From Imperialibacter sp964351395 (GTDB taxonomy: Bacteria; Bacteroidota; Bacteroidia; Cytophagales; Cyclobacteriaceae), in contig CAYGOF010000022.1 of NCBI GenBank assembly GCA_964351395.1, positions 19,139 to 83,138 of the forward strand: DNA of 64,000 bases. Direction: 5' to 3'. The notes under the pieces are model-generated. The model was not told the DNA's origin, did no database searches, and saw only the letters and a program-made list of their open reading frames with translations. This document shows, one piece after another, positions 26,767 to 35,794 of the stretch; within the stretch, counting starts at the first letter, position 1; the number at the start of each line of letters is the position of its first letter. Both the position numbers and the translations under genes were made by a program.

Positions 26767-28539
26767 TTATATGCCCCAGTTAACCAATTTATATCCTCTC
26801 GGCTTGGTTTTCCTCAACCGCTCCTTAATCTTAGGGAGATACATAGTGTTATAACGCAGCCTGCTGATATAATTCGGATTTTCCTGATCACCATTCCAGC
26901 AGTGCTCTGCCCTGTCGCCATAGTCTACCTCTCCACCATAATAAGGATTAGTAGTACTTTCAAGGAACTCCTCCGTCAGATACACTGCATTGTTCAAATA
27001 GTAGTTGTCCATGTCCCCGCAATAGATATGCACTTTGCCTTCCAACTTCTTGCCTATTTTATCCCAATCTCGCTGCATGATATGGCTGAGGTCATAATTT
27101 TCCTTCCAGTAGCTAGCCACTTCCTTGTCAATCACACCTGTCATTTTATCCCAAATAGGTCTAGGATAACCATTCGCTCCAGTAGGAGAAAACACAGCTT
27201 GCCAAATATCCCACTGATCTCCCGAACGACTTTCTTTACCTCCTAATACAAGCTCCTTGTGGTTCGATTCCATGATGGTACTTTGAACATGACCCAAATA
27301 GTCTCTATGAGCTGGTCTTAGTGTTTTATTATAGTCCCCATCCAGGTAATAGGCATTTTCGTCTTCGTATAAATTAACCACAGTGTAGGCCCTGAAGTCG
27401 ATCGGATCAGGACATGCTGCAAAGCAACCATTGTACTCATCTGGATAAAAAACCTGAGCAGCAAGTGCCTCCCAGCCGCCCGTCGAGCCACCATATAAAA
27501 AGCGGCCCCATCCCTCACCAATTCCTCTGAACTGCTCTTCTATATAGGGAATAAGCTCATAAGTTATGGCATCTCCATAAGGCCCCAAATTGGCCGAATT
27601 TACTGCATAAGAGTCGTCGTAATAAGGGTTCTGATGTTGAATTTCGATGGCAATGTACCTTGGAAACCTTGGACCAGTCCATTGCTTGTAAAGACCATAA
27701 GCCTCCTCTTGCACAATTTTATTGTAGCCTTCAATTTGAAACCTTGCGCTATAATCCGGTTTTAGGTTGGGGTCTGGAGGCGTTTCACTGAATCCACCAA
27801 AGGTATACGGAAAATGGCCATGAAATATCATCAAAGGATATTTAGCTTCCGTCTGCTTGTCCCAGTCGTGTGGTAGTAAAATATTCGCCCCGAGGTACAT
27901 GGGTCTGCCCCAAAACTCCGAAAGGAGCTTGCTCTCAATCTTCACATGCTTGATAAATTTCGTGTCAACTGGATCTGGGATAGGAGGTATTTCGTTGGTT
28001 AGCACAATTTTGAAGTTGCCCCCAGCTGCAGGATTGATGGTGACTTTCTGAGGTGTGCTAAATAAGTTTTTCGGTGATGAATGCCATTGCTGACCTTCTC
28101 CCTGATCCATATGCAGTTTGACGGTGTGCCCATTGGCCAAATTGAATGTGGTGTATTTATTGAGAAAGCCCTGGATATAATAGTCGCCAGCAGGAATGTC
28201 CTTGATAGATTTCAAGGGATACCCAAAAATGGTAGAATCGATCACGATTTCTTGTCCAGATTGCATTTGCTCCACGGTGACTCCAAAAATCATCTGAGAA
28301 GCTGGTCCGTCAGAAATCTGAAACCTTGGCTCAGGGTCGTTGGTCTTGGCAATCATCAGCAATAACCTGCCATCATAGGGTCCGTCTACAAACTTCTTGT
28401 CAATAGAAATCCCAAAATTAAGGACAGGTTTAGGAGGCTTTGTCGCTGGTTCTTCTGTCTTAGAACAACTCAAGAAGAAAAAGGATGAAAGACATAAAAG
28501 AATAAAACTCGATCGATTCAGGAGGCGCTTCAATTGCAT
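26767..28539 (-). CDS. alpha/beta-hydrolase (esterase D-like) lipoprotein
   Basis: 590 aa from the ATG at 28537-28539; the in-frame ATG at 28611 precedes 24 residues without signal character, while MQLKRLLNRSSFILLCLSSFFFLSCSK is a clean lipoprotein signal (LSC lipobox). The N-terminal 230 residues look beta-rich. The hydrolase domain has YPLMIFHGH, RYIAIEIQHQNPYYDDSYAVNSANLGPYGDAITYELIPYIEEQF and the nucleophile elbow GGSTGG, as in putative esterases/tannase-like enzymes. The end has GDMDNYYLNNAV and AEHCW, probable Asp and His of the triad. The substrate is unknown; a surface or periplasmic ester hydrolase is likely. Confidence 0.82.
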   Translation of the reverse strand: MQLKRLLNRSSFILLCLSSFFFLSCSKTEEPATKPPKPVLNFGISIDKKFVDGPYDGRLLLMIAKTNDPEPRFQISDGPASQMIFGVTVEQMQSGQEIVIDSTIFGYPLKSIKDIPAGDYYIQGFLNKYTTFNLANGHTVKLHMDQGEGQQWHSSPKNLFSTPQKVTINPAAGGNFKIVLTNEIPPIPDPVDTKFIKHVKIESKLLSEFWGRPMYLGANILLPHDWDKQTEAKYPLMIFHGHFPYTFGGFSETPPDPNLKPDYSARFQIEGYNKIVQEEAYGLYKQWTGPRFPRYIAIEIQHQNPYYDDSYAVNSANLGPYGDAITYELIPYIEEQFRGIGEGWGRFLYGGSTGGWEALAAQVFYPDEYNGCFAACPDPIDFRAYTVVNLYEDENAYYLDGDYNKTLRPAHRDYLGHVQSTIMESNHKELVLGGKESRSGDQWDIWQAVFSPTGANGYPRPIWDKMTGVIDKEVASYWKENYDLSHIMQRDWDKIGKKLEGKVHIYCGDMDNYYLNNAVYLTEEFLESTTNPYYGGEVDYGDRAEHCWNGDQENPNYISRLRYNTMYLPKIKERLRKTKPRGYKLVNWGI

Positions 28540-28809
28540 ACGGTTAAGGTTTCTTAGAAGGAATGTAGCCCTAAAAATGGAAAGGTGCAAAGGGCTTTTG
28601 ATAAGCGACAAACAAGCAGTAAAAAAATCCGGGATTGCGAATCACTTTATCCTTACGTGATCGGTATTATTTTTATTTATTCGGTATTAATAAGACGCAA
28701 GCACAAATAATTGATGAAAACAAACACTCAATGAAGATAAACCCATTGAAATGAGTGAATTTTAAAGGCATTTAAATGCGCAATGGCCAAATACGTAGTT
28801 GAAAGGCTT

Positions 28810-29907
28810 TTATCCTATTTCAATCACTACGTTATCTGTCGTTGGATGACCCACACAGCAGAGCACAAAACCTTCGCTTTTTTCGGATGCAGAAAGCCCG
28901 TCATCCTCGTCCATCGCTACTTCCCCAGAAACTAATTTACCGCGACAGGCAGTACATAAGCCGCTTTGGCAAGAATAAGGCATATCAATATCCAGACTCA
29001 AGCCAGTTTCCAGAATAGACTTACCCGAAGGCACATTGAACGAATGCTCCTCACCATTAAGAATGATCTTTACTGGTGTGCCTTGTCCTGCGGTATCAAC
29101 AATTTCACCTGGTGAGGTGACTCCGGCAGTAAAACTTTCTCTCTTCACGGTTTCTGCTTCCACGCCCAGTTTATCCAGCCCTTCCACTACAATGTCCATC
29201 ATTGGCGCTGGGCCACAGGTGAAGAATTCAGCCTCTTTGAAAGATGGCCCTGGAAGCGCTTTTAAAATTTCTGCCAATTTATCGGTTGTCAACAACCCTT
29301 CATGGCTTGCAAAACCTGCTGTCGGCTTCTCTAACACATGAACTACCTTCAGTCTATCTCCATATTCACTCATCATTTCCTCAAGCTCAGCCTTAAAAAT
29401 GATGGACTCCAAATCCCGGTTACAATAAATTAATGAAATTGTGGATTGAGTTTCTTTGAACAATACCGATTTTGCTATGGACATAAGAGGCGTAATGCCG
29501 CTGCCACCACCAAATAAGACAAGGTGCCTTGACTGCTGCTCGCCGATAGGCGTAGTGAATTGCCCCATTGGCTCCATTACCTCTATCTCATCCCCTGCTT
29601 TGGTTACCTTGTTAACAAAAGTTGACATCCTTCCACCTTCTACTTGCTTGATCGTCACGGCCGGAAGCTCCTCCATAAATGGACTGCTACACAAAGAATA
29701 AGCCCTTCTGATTTTCTTTCCGTCGATGGTGAGAATCAAAGTAATGAATTGACCTGCCTGATAGCTTAATCCTCCAGCTGGTTGCTCGAAAACCAGGCTA
29801 ACAGCCTCTTTTGTCTCTTGTCGCACCTCATGCACCTTAAGCTTCAGGTATCGGCTATCTTTTTTCTCTTCTTTCTTAGATGATTTCTTAAAAAAACTGA
29901 ACGCCAT
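28810..29907 (-). CDS. ferredoxin-NAD(P)H reductase with plant-type 2Fe-2S domain
   Basis: 365 aa from MAFSFFKKSSKKEEKK (ATG at 29905-29907); an upstream in-frame start at 29970 adds only leader-like residues. Order: FAD domain with RAYS (68-71) and the flavin loop, NAD(P) domain with LFGGGSGITPLMS (131-143) and FFTCGPAPMMD (228-238), then a C-terminal [2Fe-2S] domain with Cys313, Cys318, Cys321 and Cys350 or 351 (YSCQSGLCTACRG). This is the order of PaaE/phenylacetyl-CoA epoxidase reductase and Hmp-like reductases. No oxygenase genes are adjacent, so the electron acceptor is unknown. Confidence 0.9.
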   Translation of the reverse strand: MAFSFFKKSSKKEEKKDSRYLKLKVHEVRQETKEAVSLVFEQPAGGLSYQAGQFITLILTIDGKKIRRAYSLCSSPFMEELPAVTIKQVEGGRMSTFVNKVTKAGDEIEVMEPMGQFTTPIGEQQSRHLVLFGGGSGITPLMSIAKSVLFKETQSTISLIYCNRDLESIIFKAELEEMMSEYGDRLKVVHVLEKPTAGFASHEGLLTTDKLAEILKALPGPSFKEAEFFTCGPAPMMDIVVEGLDKLGVEAETVKRESFTAGVTSPGEIVDTAGQGTPVKIILNGEEHSFNVPSGKSILETGLSLDIDMPYSCQSGLCTACRGKLVSGEVAMDEDDGLSASEKSEGFVLCCVGHPTTDNVVIEIG

Positions 29908-30063
29908 GTCTATATAAGCTGATAAAACTAAAACAATAATGCAGAGGTATTGCACAGGTTGTGGCTGCAAAACTAATCCTAAAACCCTTCCCTAGCAATC
30001 AAAATAACGCTACTTTACTACCTGCTGATTTTTTCTTTACTACGACTTTAAACCATTACCACC

Positions 30064-31686
30064 ATGAAACAAATTCCAATTGCGCTCATTGTTTTGCTTC
30101 TGGCACAAAGCTGTAGCTCTCCTGACAACACACCTACAGCCAATAAGTTCTCACAAGAGGTAGACAATATTTTTCTTGAGCTGACAACGGAAGGCTCACC
30201 TGGGTGCGCAGTGGCTGTTTTTAGAGGAAACGAGATCATTTTCCAAAAAGGATATGGCCTGGCAAACATTGAACAAAATACGCCTATCACCACGAGTACC
30301 GTTTTTGATATTGCCTCAGTTTCCAAGCAGTTCACAGCCTACGCGGCAGCCCAATTGATTGAGCAGGGAAAAATATCAACTGAAGATGACATCAAAGAAT
30401 ACTTTCCTGAGCTGGTTGATTTCCCCCACACCATTACCGTTGGTCACCTTATCCATCACACAAGTGGGCTTCGCGATTGGCCCCAGGCATTGGCCGTTGC
30501 TGGCTGGAGCATGGAAGATGAGCTTACCTTTGAACAGATTCTTAGAATGGCCTGGGCTCAAAAAGACCTTAATTATGAGCCAGGAGAGGAATATTCTTAT
30601 ACCAATACTGGCTATGTTTTACTCGCTGAATTAGTGAGCAGGGTAGCCGGAGAACCTTTTCATGAACATATCAATAAAGTGGTCTACCAGCCGCTTGGTA
30701 TGGCCAATAGTACCTTCAATGACAATATTCACAATATCATCAACGAACGGGCGCCAAGCTATTATAAGAATGACTCCGGCGGCTTCATTAACTATGCCAA
30801 TACCACTACAGCCATGGGATCATCCAGCATGTTTTCCACTGCCGAAGACCTGGCAAAATGGCTCATGTTTTTGTCGAAAAATAAAGAAAATGACCCGGTT
30901 GTTGCCAGGGTCCATCAAGCAGGCGTGCTTAATAATGGCGATACCATCGAATATGCCTATGGTATCTGGTATGAGGAATCTGGTGGCTTAGCTGCTATCA
31001 GCCATACCGGTTCATGGGCAGGGTATCGGGCAATTACGATGCGTTTTCCCACTGAAGATTTCGGCCTTGTCATTCTCAGCAACCTGGGCGACTTCGACCG
31101 ATATGCGTACGCAACGAAACTAGCCAAGGTCTTTCTTGGCGATGCTTACTCCCTCCCAGAAAGTCCAGATGATACTAAAACGGCTCCTGCTAAATGGCTC
31201 GATATTGCTGGTGTTTATACGACTACACCTACCCGCATCTATCAATTCAAAGAAGAAAACGGTAAGTTAATGCTAACAATCGATGGAGCTTTCACTTCTC
31301 AGGTGGGCATCGACTCAACAGGAGCGTTTTTTGCTACTGCCGGGCCCAACAACATCAACCGCGAGGGAAACGACCTCTCCATTAACAGACAAATCCTCAA
31401 GAAAATATCCAACACAACGCTTGCAGCTAACAACTACGAAGGGACTTATTATAGCGATGAGCTTGAAATGATATACAAAGTAATCGAAAAAGATGGACAG
31501 CTTTACGCCAACAGCCTAAGACACGGACCTATTGCCCTAGACCCTGTCGCCGGCCACCTATTTGCAGGAAGTGAATGGTATCTTGGGCAGGTACTTTTCA
31601 CAGGCCAGGGAGATAACATTTCCGGCTTCCAAGTATTTGGCGGTAGAATCAGGCGGTTGAATTTCAGGAAAATCACATCATGGTAA
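30064..31686 (+). CDS. serine hydrolase lipoprotein of the class C beta-lactamase fold
   Basis: 540 aa. Lipoprotein signal MKQIPIALIVLLLAQSC with Cys17. Motifs: SVSK at residues 85-88 (SxxK), YSYTNTGY (YxN), and ISHTGSWAGY (HTG). A C-terminal beta-rich region follows. The set of motifs matches periplasmic penicillin-binding-protein-like esterases or D-peptidases rather than resistance enzymes. The next gene, a Nudix hydrolase, starts inside its last codons (seven-base overlap), so they are one transcription unit. Distinct from the homologue at 11.4-12.9 kb. Confidence 0.87.
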   Translation: MKQIPIALIVLLLAQSCSSPDNTPTANKFSQEVDNIFLELTTEGSPGCAVAVFRGNEIIFQKGYGLANIEQNTPITTSTVFDIASVSKQFTAYAAAQLIEQGKISTEDDIKEYFPELVDFPHTITVGHLIHHTSGLRDWPQALAVAGWSMEDELTFEQILRMAWAQKDLNYEPGEEYSYTNTGYVLLAELVSRVAGEPFHEHINKVVYQPLGMANSTFNDNIHNIINERAPSYYKNDSGGFINYANTTTAMGSSSMFSTAEDLAKWLMFLSKNKENDPVVARVHQAGVLNNGDTIEYAYGIWYEESGGLAAISHTGSWAGYRAITMRFPTEDFGLVILSNLGDFDRYAYATKLAKVFLGDAYSLPESPDDTKTAPAKWLDIAGVYTTTPTRIYQFKEENGKLMLTIDGAFTSQVGIDSTGAFFATAGPNNINREGNDLSINRQILKKISNTTLAANNYEGTYYSDELEMIYKVIEKDGQLYANSLRHGPIALDPVAGHLFAGSEWYLGQVLFTGQGDNISGFQVFGGRIRRLNFRKITSW

Positions 31687-32309
31687 ACAGCGAAAAAATA
31701 TTCAGTGCTCTCCTCAGGGTCAAAGCACTTTCTCAGATTGGCATCAATTTCAAAAACTCCGAGTACGACCTGGAACGCTATCAGGAAATCAGTTCGATCA
31801 CAGATACATTGCTATCAGATGTCTCGGACCTTCCGATTGAAAAAATAAAAAACCTTCATGCTAGCGAAGACTCCTACATAACGCCAAAGGTGGATGTCAG
31901 AACATTGGTTTTGAAAAATGGTGAGTTACTAATGATCAAGGAAAAAGCGGATGGCCTTTGGGCACTACCCGGCGGCTGGGCAGATGTGGGCTATACCCCT
32001 TCCGCCGTGGCCGTAAAGGAGGTTAGGGAAGAAACAGGACTGGAGGTCCGAATCGAGAAGCTTTTGGCAGTTTTTGACAATTCCCTCCACAACCATCCAC
32101 CCTCGCCATTTTACGTCTATAAACTATTCTTTTCAGGTGTAATTGTTGGCGGTTCATTTGATTTGAAGGGCCACGAATCGTTAGACGTTGGCTTCTTTTC
32201 GCCCAACAATCTGCCTCCGCTATCGGAGGAACGTAATACCTTACTGGAAATTAAAGCACTCATGCAATTGCTGCTGGAGAAAAACGTTGGTGAATCCTTG
32301 TTTGATTGA
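31680..32309 (+). CDS. Nudix hydrolase with NUDIX_N domain
   Basis: 209 aa. The first about 65 residues fit the helical N-terminal domain that precedes one Nudix subgroup (nucleoside-diphosphate-X hydrolases of the ADP-sugar type). The Nudix box lies at about 99-121: GWADVGYTPSAVAVKEVREE followed by TGL. The metal-binding core EVREE is intact, but the usual first Glu of the box is Tyr105 and the Arg of 'REx' is Lys113. The protein probably hydrolyses nucleoside diphosphate compounds such as ADP-ribose. It is translationally coupled to the serine hydrolase upstream. Confidence 0.85.
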   Translation: MVNSEKIFSALLRVKALSQIGINFKNSEYDLERYQEISSITDTLLSDVSDLPIEKIKNLHASEDSYITPKVDVRTLVLKNGELLMIKEKADGLWALPGGWADVGYTPSAVAVKEVREETGLEVRIEKLLAVFDNSLHNHPPSPFYVYKLFFSGVIVGGSFDLKGHESLDVGFFSPNNLPPLSEERNTLLEIKALMQLLLEKNVGESLFD

Positions 32310-32410
32310 TCTTGGGAAACAACAACAGCGATAAAGCTTCTTCTTATTGATGAATTATTGTTTTACATTAAAGAATAAAAACTGTCACTGAATCCAGCTT
32401 TCAACGACTA

Positions 32411-33769
32411 ATGGATGTTCTTCACCAAGCTTTTTTAGACCAATTCTGCGCATTCTCGATAATAAGTGAAAATGGAGAAATAATCGACATCAATAACATC
32501 TACTGCGAGCTTTCAGGCTATGGTAAGACTGAATTAGTCGGTCAAAAACACCAACAATTCATACATGAAGCATATCAACAACAGTTTGTTAAAGCTTTAT
32601 CTGAAGTGGTTAGCAACGGAAATAACTGGAAGGGAAAGCTCTGCTATCAGTCAAAAAAAGGCTTGCCTTATTGGCTTGACACATTCATCTTCCCAGACAG
32701 CAAAAGTAATGAGCAAGGAAAAAGGTATCTGTTGTATCAAATACCGAATGAAAAGCCTGCCAAGCAAAAAGACCAAGGTGTCGATCAATCAACGTTGTAT
32801 CGTCAACTGATCGAAAACAGCAAGGACCTTATCTTTACGCTCAACAGTGAAGGGCATTTTACATTTGTAAGCGGGTCTGTGACGCAGCTACTTGGCTATG
32901 AAGCGGCTGACTTAATTGGCATAGCCATCTCCTCAATCATTCACCCCGATGACTATCCAGGTTTTCACGAAACGGTAATTACAGCTAAAGACCCTGAGAA
33001 AGAAGCTAGCATCGAAGTACGTTTCAAACATAAAAATAATCGCTATTTATGGCATGAGACAAGTACCAGGGCAGCTGGCCCTGATTACGAAAACCTGCCG
33101 CCTATCTATGGCTTAAGCAGAGATATATCAGATCGAAAAGAGATCGGCCAAAGTTTGACTGATAGTGTTTCACTTTTTCACTCACTTGCCAACAATATTC
33201 CTCTTAGCGTATGGAGAAAAGACCGGGAAGGCCGAATCACCTATGTAAATGCTGCCCTCATTAAAAATGTTAAATTGGAAGAAAAAGATTTGATTGGTAA
33301 AACCAACTACGACCTCTATCCCAAAGAACTGGCAGACAAATTTCAAGATGATGATAGGCTGGTAATGAACAATGGGGTTCCATTTCATTCTGTTGAGTCG
33401 AATATAGATTTAATAACCGGCGCACCTCTTTACCTTGAAACCATCAAAATTCCCGTTAGAGGTAGAAATGGGGAAATTGAAGGGCTTCAAGGTATTTTTT
33501 GGGACATTACTGAAGTTATCGAATCAAGAAAAAAACTCGAAATGCAAAATGAGCAGCTGACGGAAATTGCCTGGCTTCATTCCCATAAAGTAAGAGGCCC
33601 GGTGGCCACCATCATGGGGCTTATGAACATTTACGACTGGGTAAATCCCCAAAACGAAGCAAATGTTGAAATCGTGAAGAAAGTGGACCAGGTCAGCAGA
33701 GAGCTGGACAGTATCATTCACGATGTTGTCAAAAAAACCGGAGATCTATACAAAGAATCAGAAGAATGA
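32411..33769 (+). CDS. triple-PAS sensor with HisKA-like domain but no ATPase
   Basis: 452 aa. Three PAS domains are visible: about 1-115 (DQFCAFSIISENGEIIDINNIYCELSGY), 128-245 (FTLNSEGHFTFVSGSVTQLLGYEAADLIG) and 252-370 (WRKDREGRITYVNAALIKNV). The last 70 residues form a dimerisation helix pair with LHSHKVRGPVATIMGL, so His392 sits where a phosphoacceptor would be. The protein ends there: no N, G1 or G2 boxes follow. The downstream DUF1761 gene is on the other strand. It could be a phosphotransfer or scaffold partner for a separate kinase. Confidence 0.85.
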   Translation: MDVLHQAFLDQFCAFSIISENGEIIDINNIYCELSGYGKTELVGQKHQQFIHEAYQQQFVKALSEVVSNGNNWKGKLCYQSKKGLPYWLDTFIFPDSKSNEQGKRYLLYQIPNEKPAKQKDQGVDQSTLYRQLIENSKDLIFTLNSEGHFTFVSGSVTQLLGYEAADLIGIAISSIIHPDDYPGFHETVITAKDPEKEASIEVRFKHKNNRYLWHETSTRAAGPDYENLPPIYGLSRDISDRKEIGQSLTDSVSLFHSLANNIPLSVWRKDREGRITYVNAALIKNVKLEEKDLIGKTNYDLYPKELADKFQDDDRLVMNNGVPFHSVESNIDLITGAPLYLETIKIPVRGRNGEIEGLQGIFWDITEVIESRKKLEMQNEQLTEIAWLHSHKVRGPVATIMGLMNIYDWVNPQNEANVEIVKKVDQVSRELDSIIHDVVKKTGDLYKESEE

Positions 33770-33798
33770 GCCTAATGAAGTGCTTTGCTGCTTATTAC

Positions 33799-34203
33799 TC
33801 AGTGCCATGCACCGAGGATATAGCCGGAAAGCGAAAGTGACACCATCCAATAGCCTCCGTTGATAAGGATGTATTTGAATGATCGTTGCTCATACATCGC
33901 ATTCACTCCGATACCCATCGTAACGAAGCCAAATCCAGTAAGAAACCCATAGATAGCGCCCTCGGTAGCCCCTATTTCGTTGCCAAACATCATGGCCATG
34001 TTAAACATGAGAATAAAACTCATCACAAATGAGGCCCCAAAAACTTTCCCCATATTGGCGCTCTTAACTTGCTCTTCCGTGATATCAGCCTCCTTCATCC
34101 ATGCGGCACCAAAAGTTTTGGGGTTATACCATAGGAAGCCAACAACGAAGGTTACAACTGTGGCTGCCACAATTGCTAACCAGTTTAATGTAGAAATGTC
34201 CAT
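33799..34203 (-). CDS. DUF1761 membrane protein
   Basis: 134 aa with four helices. MDISTLNWLAIVAATVVTFVVGFLWYNPKTFGAAWMKE is a textbook DUF1761 start: a first helix, then LWYxPKxFGxxWM, with a Glu-Val-Lys loop to follow. The end GYWMVSLSLSGYILGAWH also fits. Function unknown. It converges on the PAS protein gene with 29 bases between the two stops. A paralogue with much lower similarity sits at 26276-26686. Confidence 0.88.
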   Translation of the reverse strand: MDISTLNWLAIVAATVVTFVVGFLWYNPKTFGAAWMKEADITEEQVKSANMGKVFGASFVMSFILMFNMAMMFGNEIGATEGAIYGFLTGFGFVTMGIGVNAMYEQRSFKYILINGGYWMVSLSLSGYILGAWH

Positions 34204-34342
34204 AAAATTAGGTTATGTTAGTGCAGAGGTAATATACTGAAAATGTACATGTTTTACACTCACTAAAACAGCATGTGATAAATCTCTAAGCATTAGTGTT
34301 TCAGTCTATTATCGTGAAATTTTGTTGTAATAATTTTTGTGA

Positions 34343-35413
34343 ATGAAAAGTGATCCGAGTCCGAAGAGGTTGCCCTGTATTGGCTTTTGGGAATGGAATA
34401 TAAAAGAACGAACAGAGCTGATTAGCAAGAGTCTGCTGGACTTTTTCGACCTTTCTTTAGCCACTCCGACCGAAGAAGGGATGTTTTGGTCAAGAGTCAT
34501 GGATGATGCAAAGTATCTTTCTTTTAATCGCCTGAGGCATGCTGCAAGCCAGAAAAGAACGGAGTCGAGCAGCGCAGTCTTTGACGTGCACCTAAGCGGT
34601 CGTGAATTTTCAACCGAGCATAAAATGGAAGTCATTGAGTGGGGAGACAACGGTGATGCCCTACGAATGGTAGGGCTTGTGAGCATCGTTGAAAAAGGCA
34701 GTAAAATTGAAGACCATCACTATATCATTGCCTTACAAAACCAAAGGTTGGTCGACTTTGCAGATATTGTATCCCATAACCTCCGCTCCCATTCAAGCAA
34801 CTTAGAAATGATGATTCAGCTCTATGACGAGTCTGAAAGTGAGAAGGAAAAACAAGAGGTGCTGGGCCATATTAAAACCATTGCAGAAAGGTTGAGCGAG
34901 ACTATCGTTAATCTGAACGAGGCAATCAAGGTTCAATCCTCTCCTACCCCTCAAAAAGAGATTGTAAATCTTCACGACACTATCGAAAGAGCAACCCAAA
35001 GTTTAGCAGACATGCTCAGCTCCAAAAAAGCCCTGGTCACCAATAAAGTCTCTCCGGAAATAAGCCTTTATTACAATCTCAATTACCTGGAAAGCATCCT
35101 TCTTAACCTAGTTTCGAATGCCATTAAATTCAGTCACCCAGGGCGAGTGCCAGAAATAACTATTACCGTTTCAAACTGGAAGGAGTTTTTTGTCATGGAA
35201 GTTGCCGACAATGGGCTCGGCATCGATCTGTCAAGGCATCAGCACAAACTCTTTGGCATGCATAAAACATTCCACGATGTAGAGGAAGCGAGGGGAGTTG
35301 GACTGTTTATTACCAAAAACCAGGTAGAGGCAATGGGAGGTAAAATTGAAGTAGAAAGTGAAGAAGGGAATGGGTCAGTCTTCAAAGTCTATTTTCCAAG
35401 GTCAAATGGATGA
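34343..35413 (+). CDS. soluble histidine kinase (PAS + HisKA + HATPase)
   Basis: 356 aa. The N-terminal ~120 residues look like a PAS sensor domain (CIGFWEWNIKERTELISKSLLDFF). The H-box is DFADIVSHNLRSHSSNLEMM with His145. The ATPase domain has NLVSNAIKFSHPG, EVADNGLGID and the glycine-rich ARGVGLFITKNQVEAMGGKIEVESEEGNGSVF. No membrane segment, so it responds to a cytoplasmic cue. No response regulator is next to it. It may work with the ATPase-less PAS protein encoded 0.6 kb upstream; this is a guess from proximity. Confidence 0.9.
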   Translation: MKSDPSPKRLPCIGFWEWNIKERTELISKSLLDFFDLSLATPTEEGMFWSRVMDDAKYLSFNRLRHAASQKRTESSSAVFDVHLSGREFSTEHKMEVIEWGDNGDALRMVGLVSIVEKGSKIEDHHYIIALQNQRLVDFADIVSHNLRSHSSNLEMMIQLYDESESEKEKQEVLGHIKTIAERLSETIVNLNEAIKVQSSPTPQKEIVNLHDTIERATQSLADMLSSKKALVTNKVSPEISLYYNLNYLESILLNLVSNAIKFSHPGRVPEITITVSNWKEFFVMEVADNGLGIDLSRHQHKLFGMHKTFHDVEEARGVGLFITKNQVEAMGGKIEVESEEGNGSVFKVYFPRSNG

Positions 35414-35434
35414 GGTAAGGCACTGTATATGATG

Positions 35435-35794
35435 CTAATCCTTTATTAATAATACACCCTCAACGCCTGCCAAAGAATTAATGGTATCCACAAGCTGACC
35501 AATTTTATCAGTCGCAATGGTGTAGTACTTCACGTTCAGAGCAAATGAGTCATCGCCAGCCCCAGGCGAAAAACGAACACTTTTAGACACCACAGTCCAC
35601 ACATTATTCAAAATCGCCTCTTTGATAAGCTTTTCCACACCATAGACTTCCGGTTGAATACTGATGCTTAGATTCACCGGCACCAGTAGGGCTTTCGTTG
35701 GCCCACCAACATCGTCGTTTCGTGTCAAAGCACCGGTGTTCTTCAGTTTTGCTGAAAGATTCTTTACTATGGTACGCCACCTAAAAGTTTTCAC
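35435..35794 (-). CDS. small protein coupled to the CCC-NTPase fusion gene
   Basis: 119 aa. It starts four bases inside the end of the giant transporter gene (ATGA overlap), so they are cotranslated. After a basic N-terminus it shows LLVPVNLSISIQPEVYGVEKLIKEAILN, then VVSKSVRFSPGAGDDSFALNVKYYTIATDKIGQLVDTINSLAGVEGVLLI. The order strand-helix-strand-strand-helix-strand, ending in a VDTINSLAGVEGV-type loop, is what one sees in ferredoxin-like or ACT-type regulatory domains and in the tail domains of MgtC or MscS proteins. No family is recognised with certainty. A regulatory partner for the transporter is the natural inference. Confidence 0.7.
   Translation of the reverse strand: MKTFRWRTIVKNLSAKLKNTGALTRNDDVGGPTKALLVPVNLSISIQPEVYGVEKLIKEAILNNVWTVVSKSVRFSPGAGDDSFALNVKYYTIATDKIGQLVDTINSLAGVEGVLLIKD

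Noticed and set aside
28660..28700. Direct repeat TCGGTATTA before the esterase lipoprotein
   Set aside because: The copies are short, AT-rich and imperfect in their flanks; likely chance.
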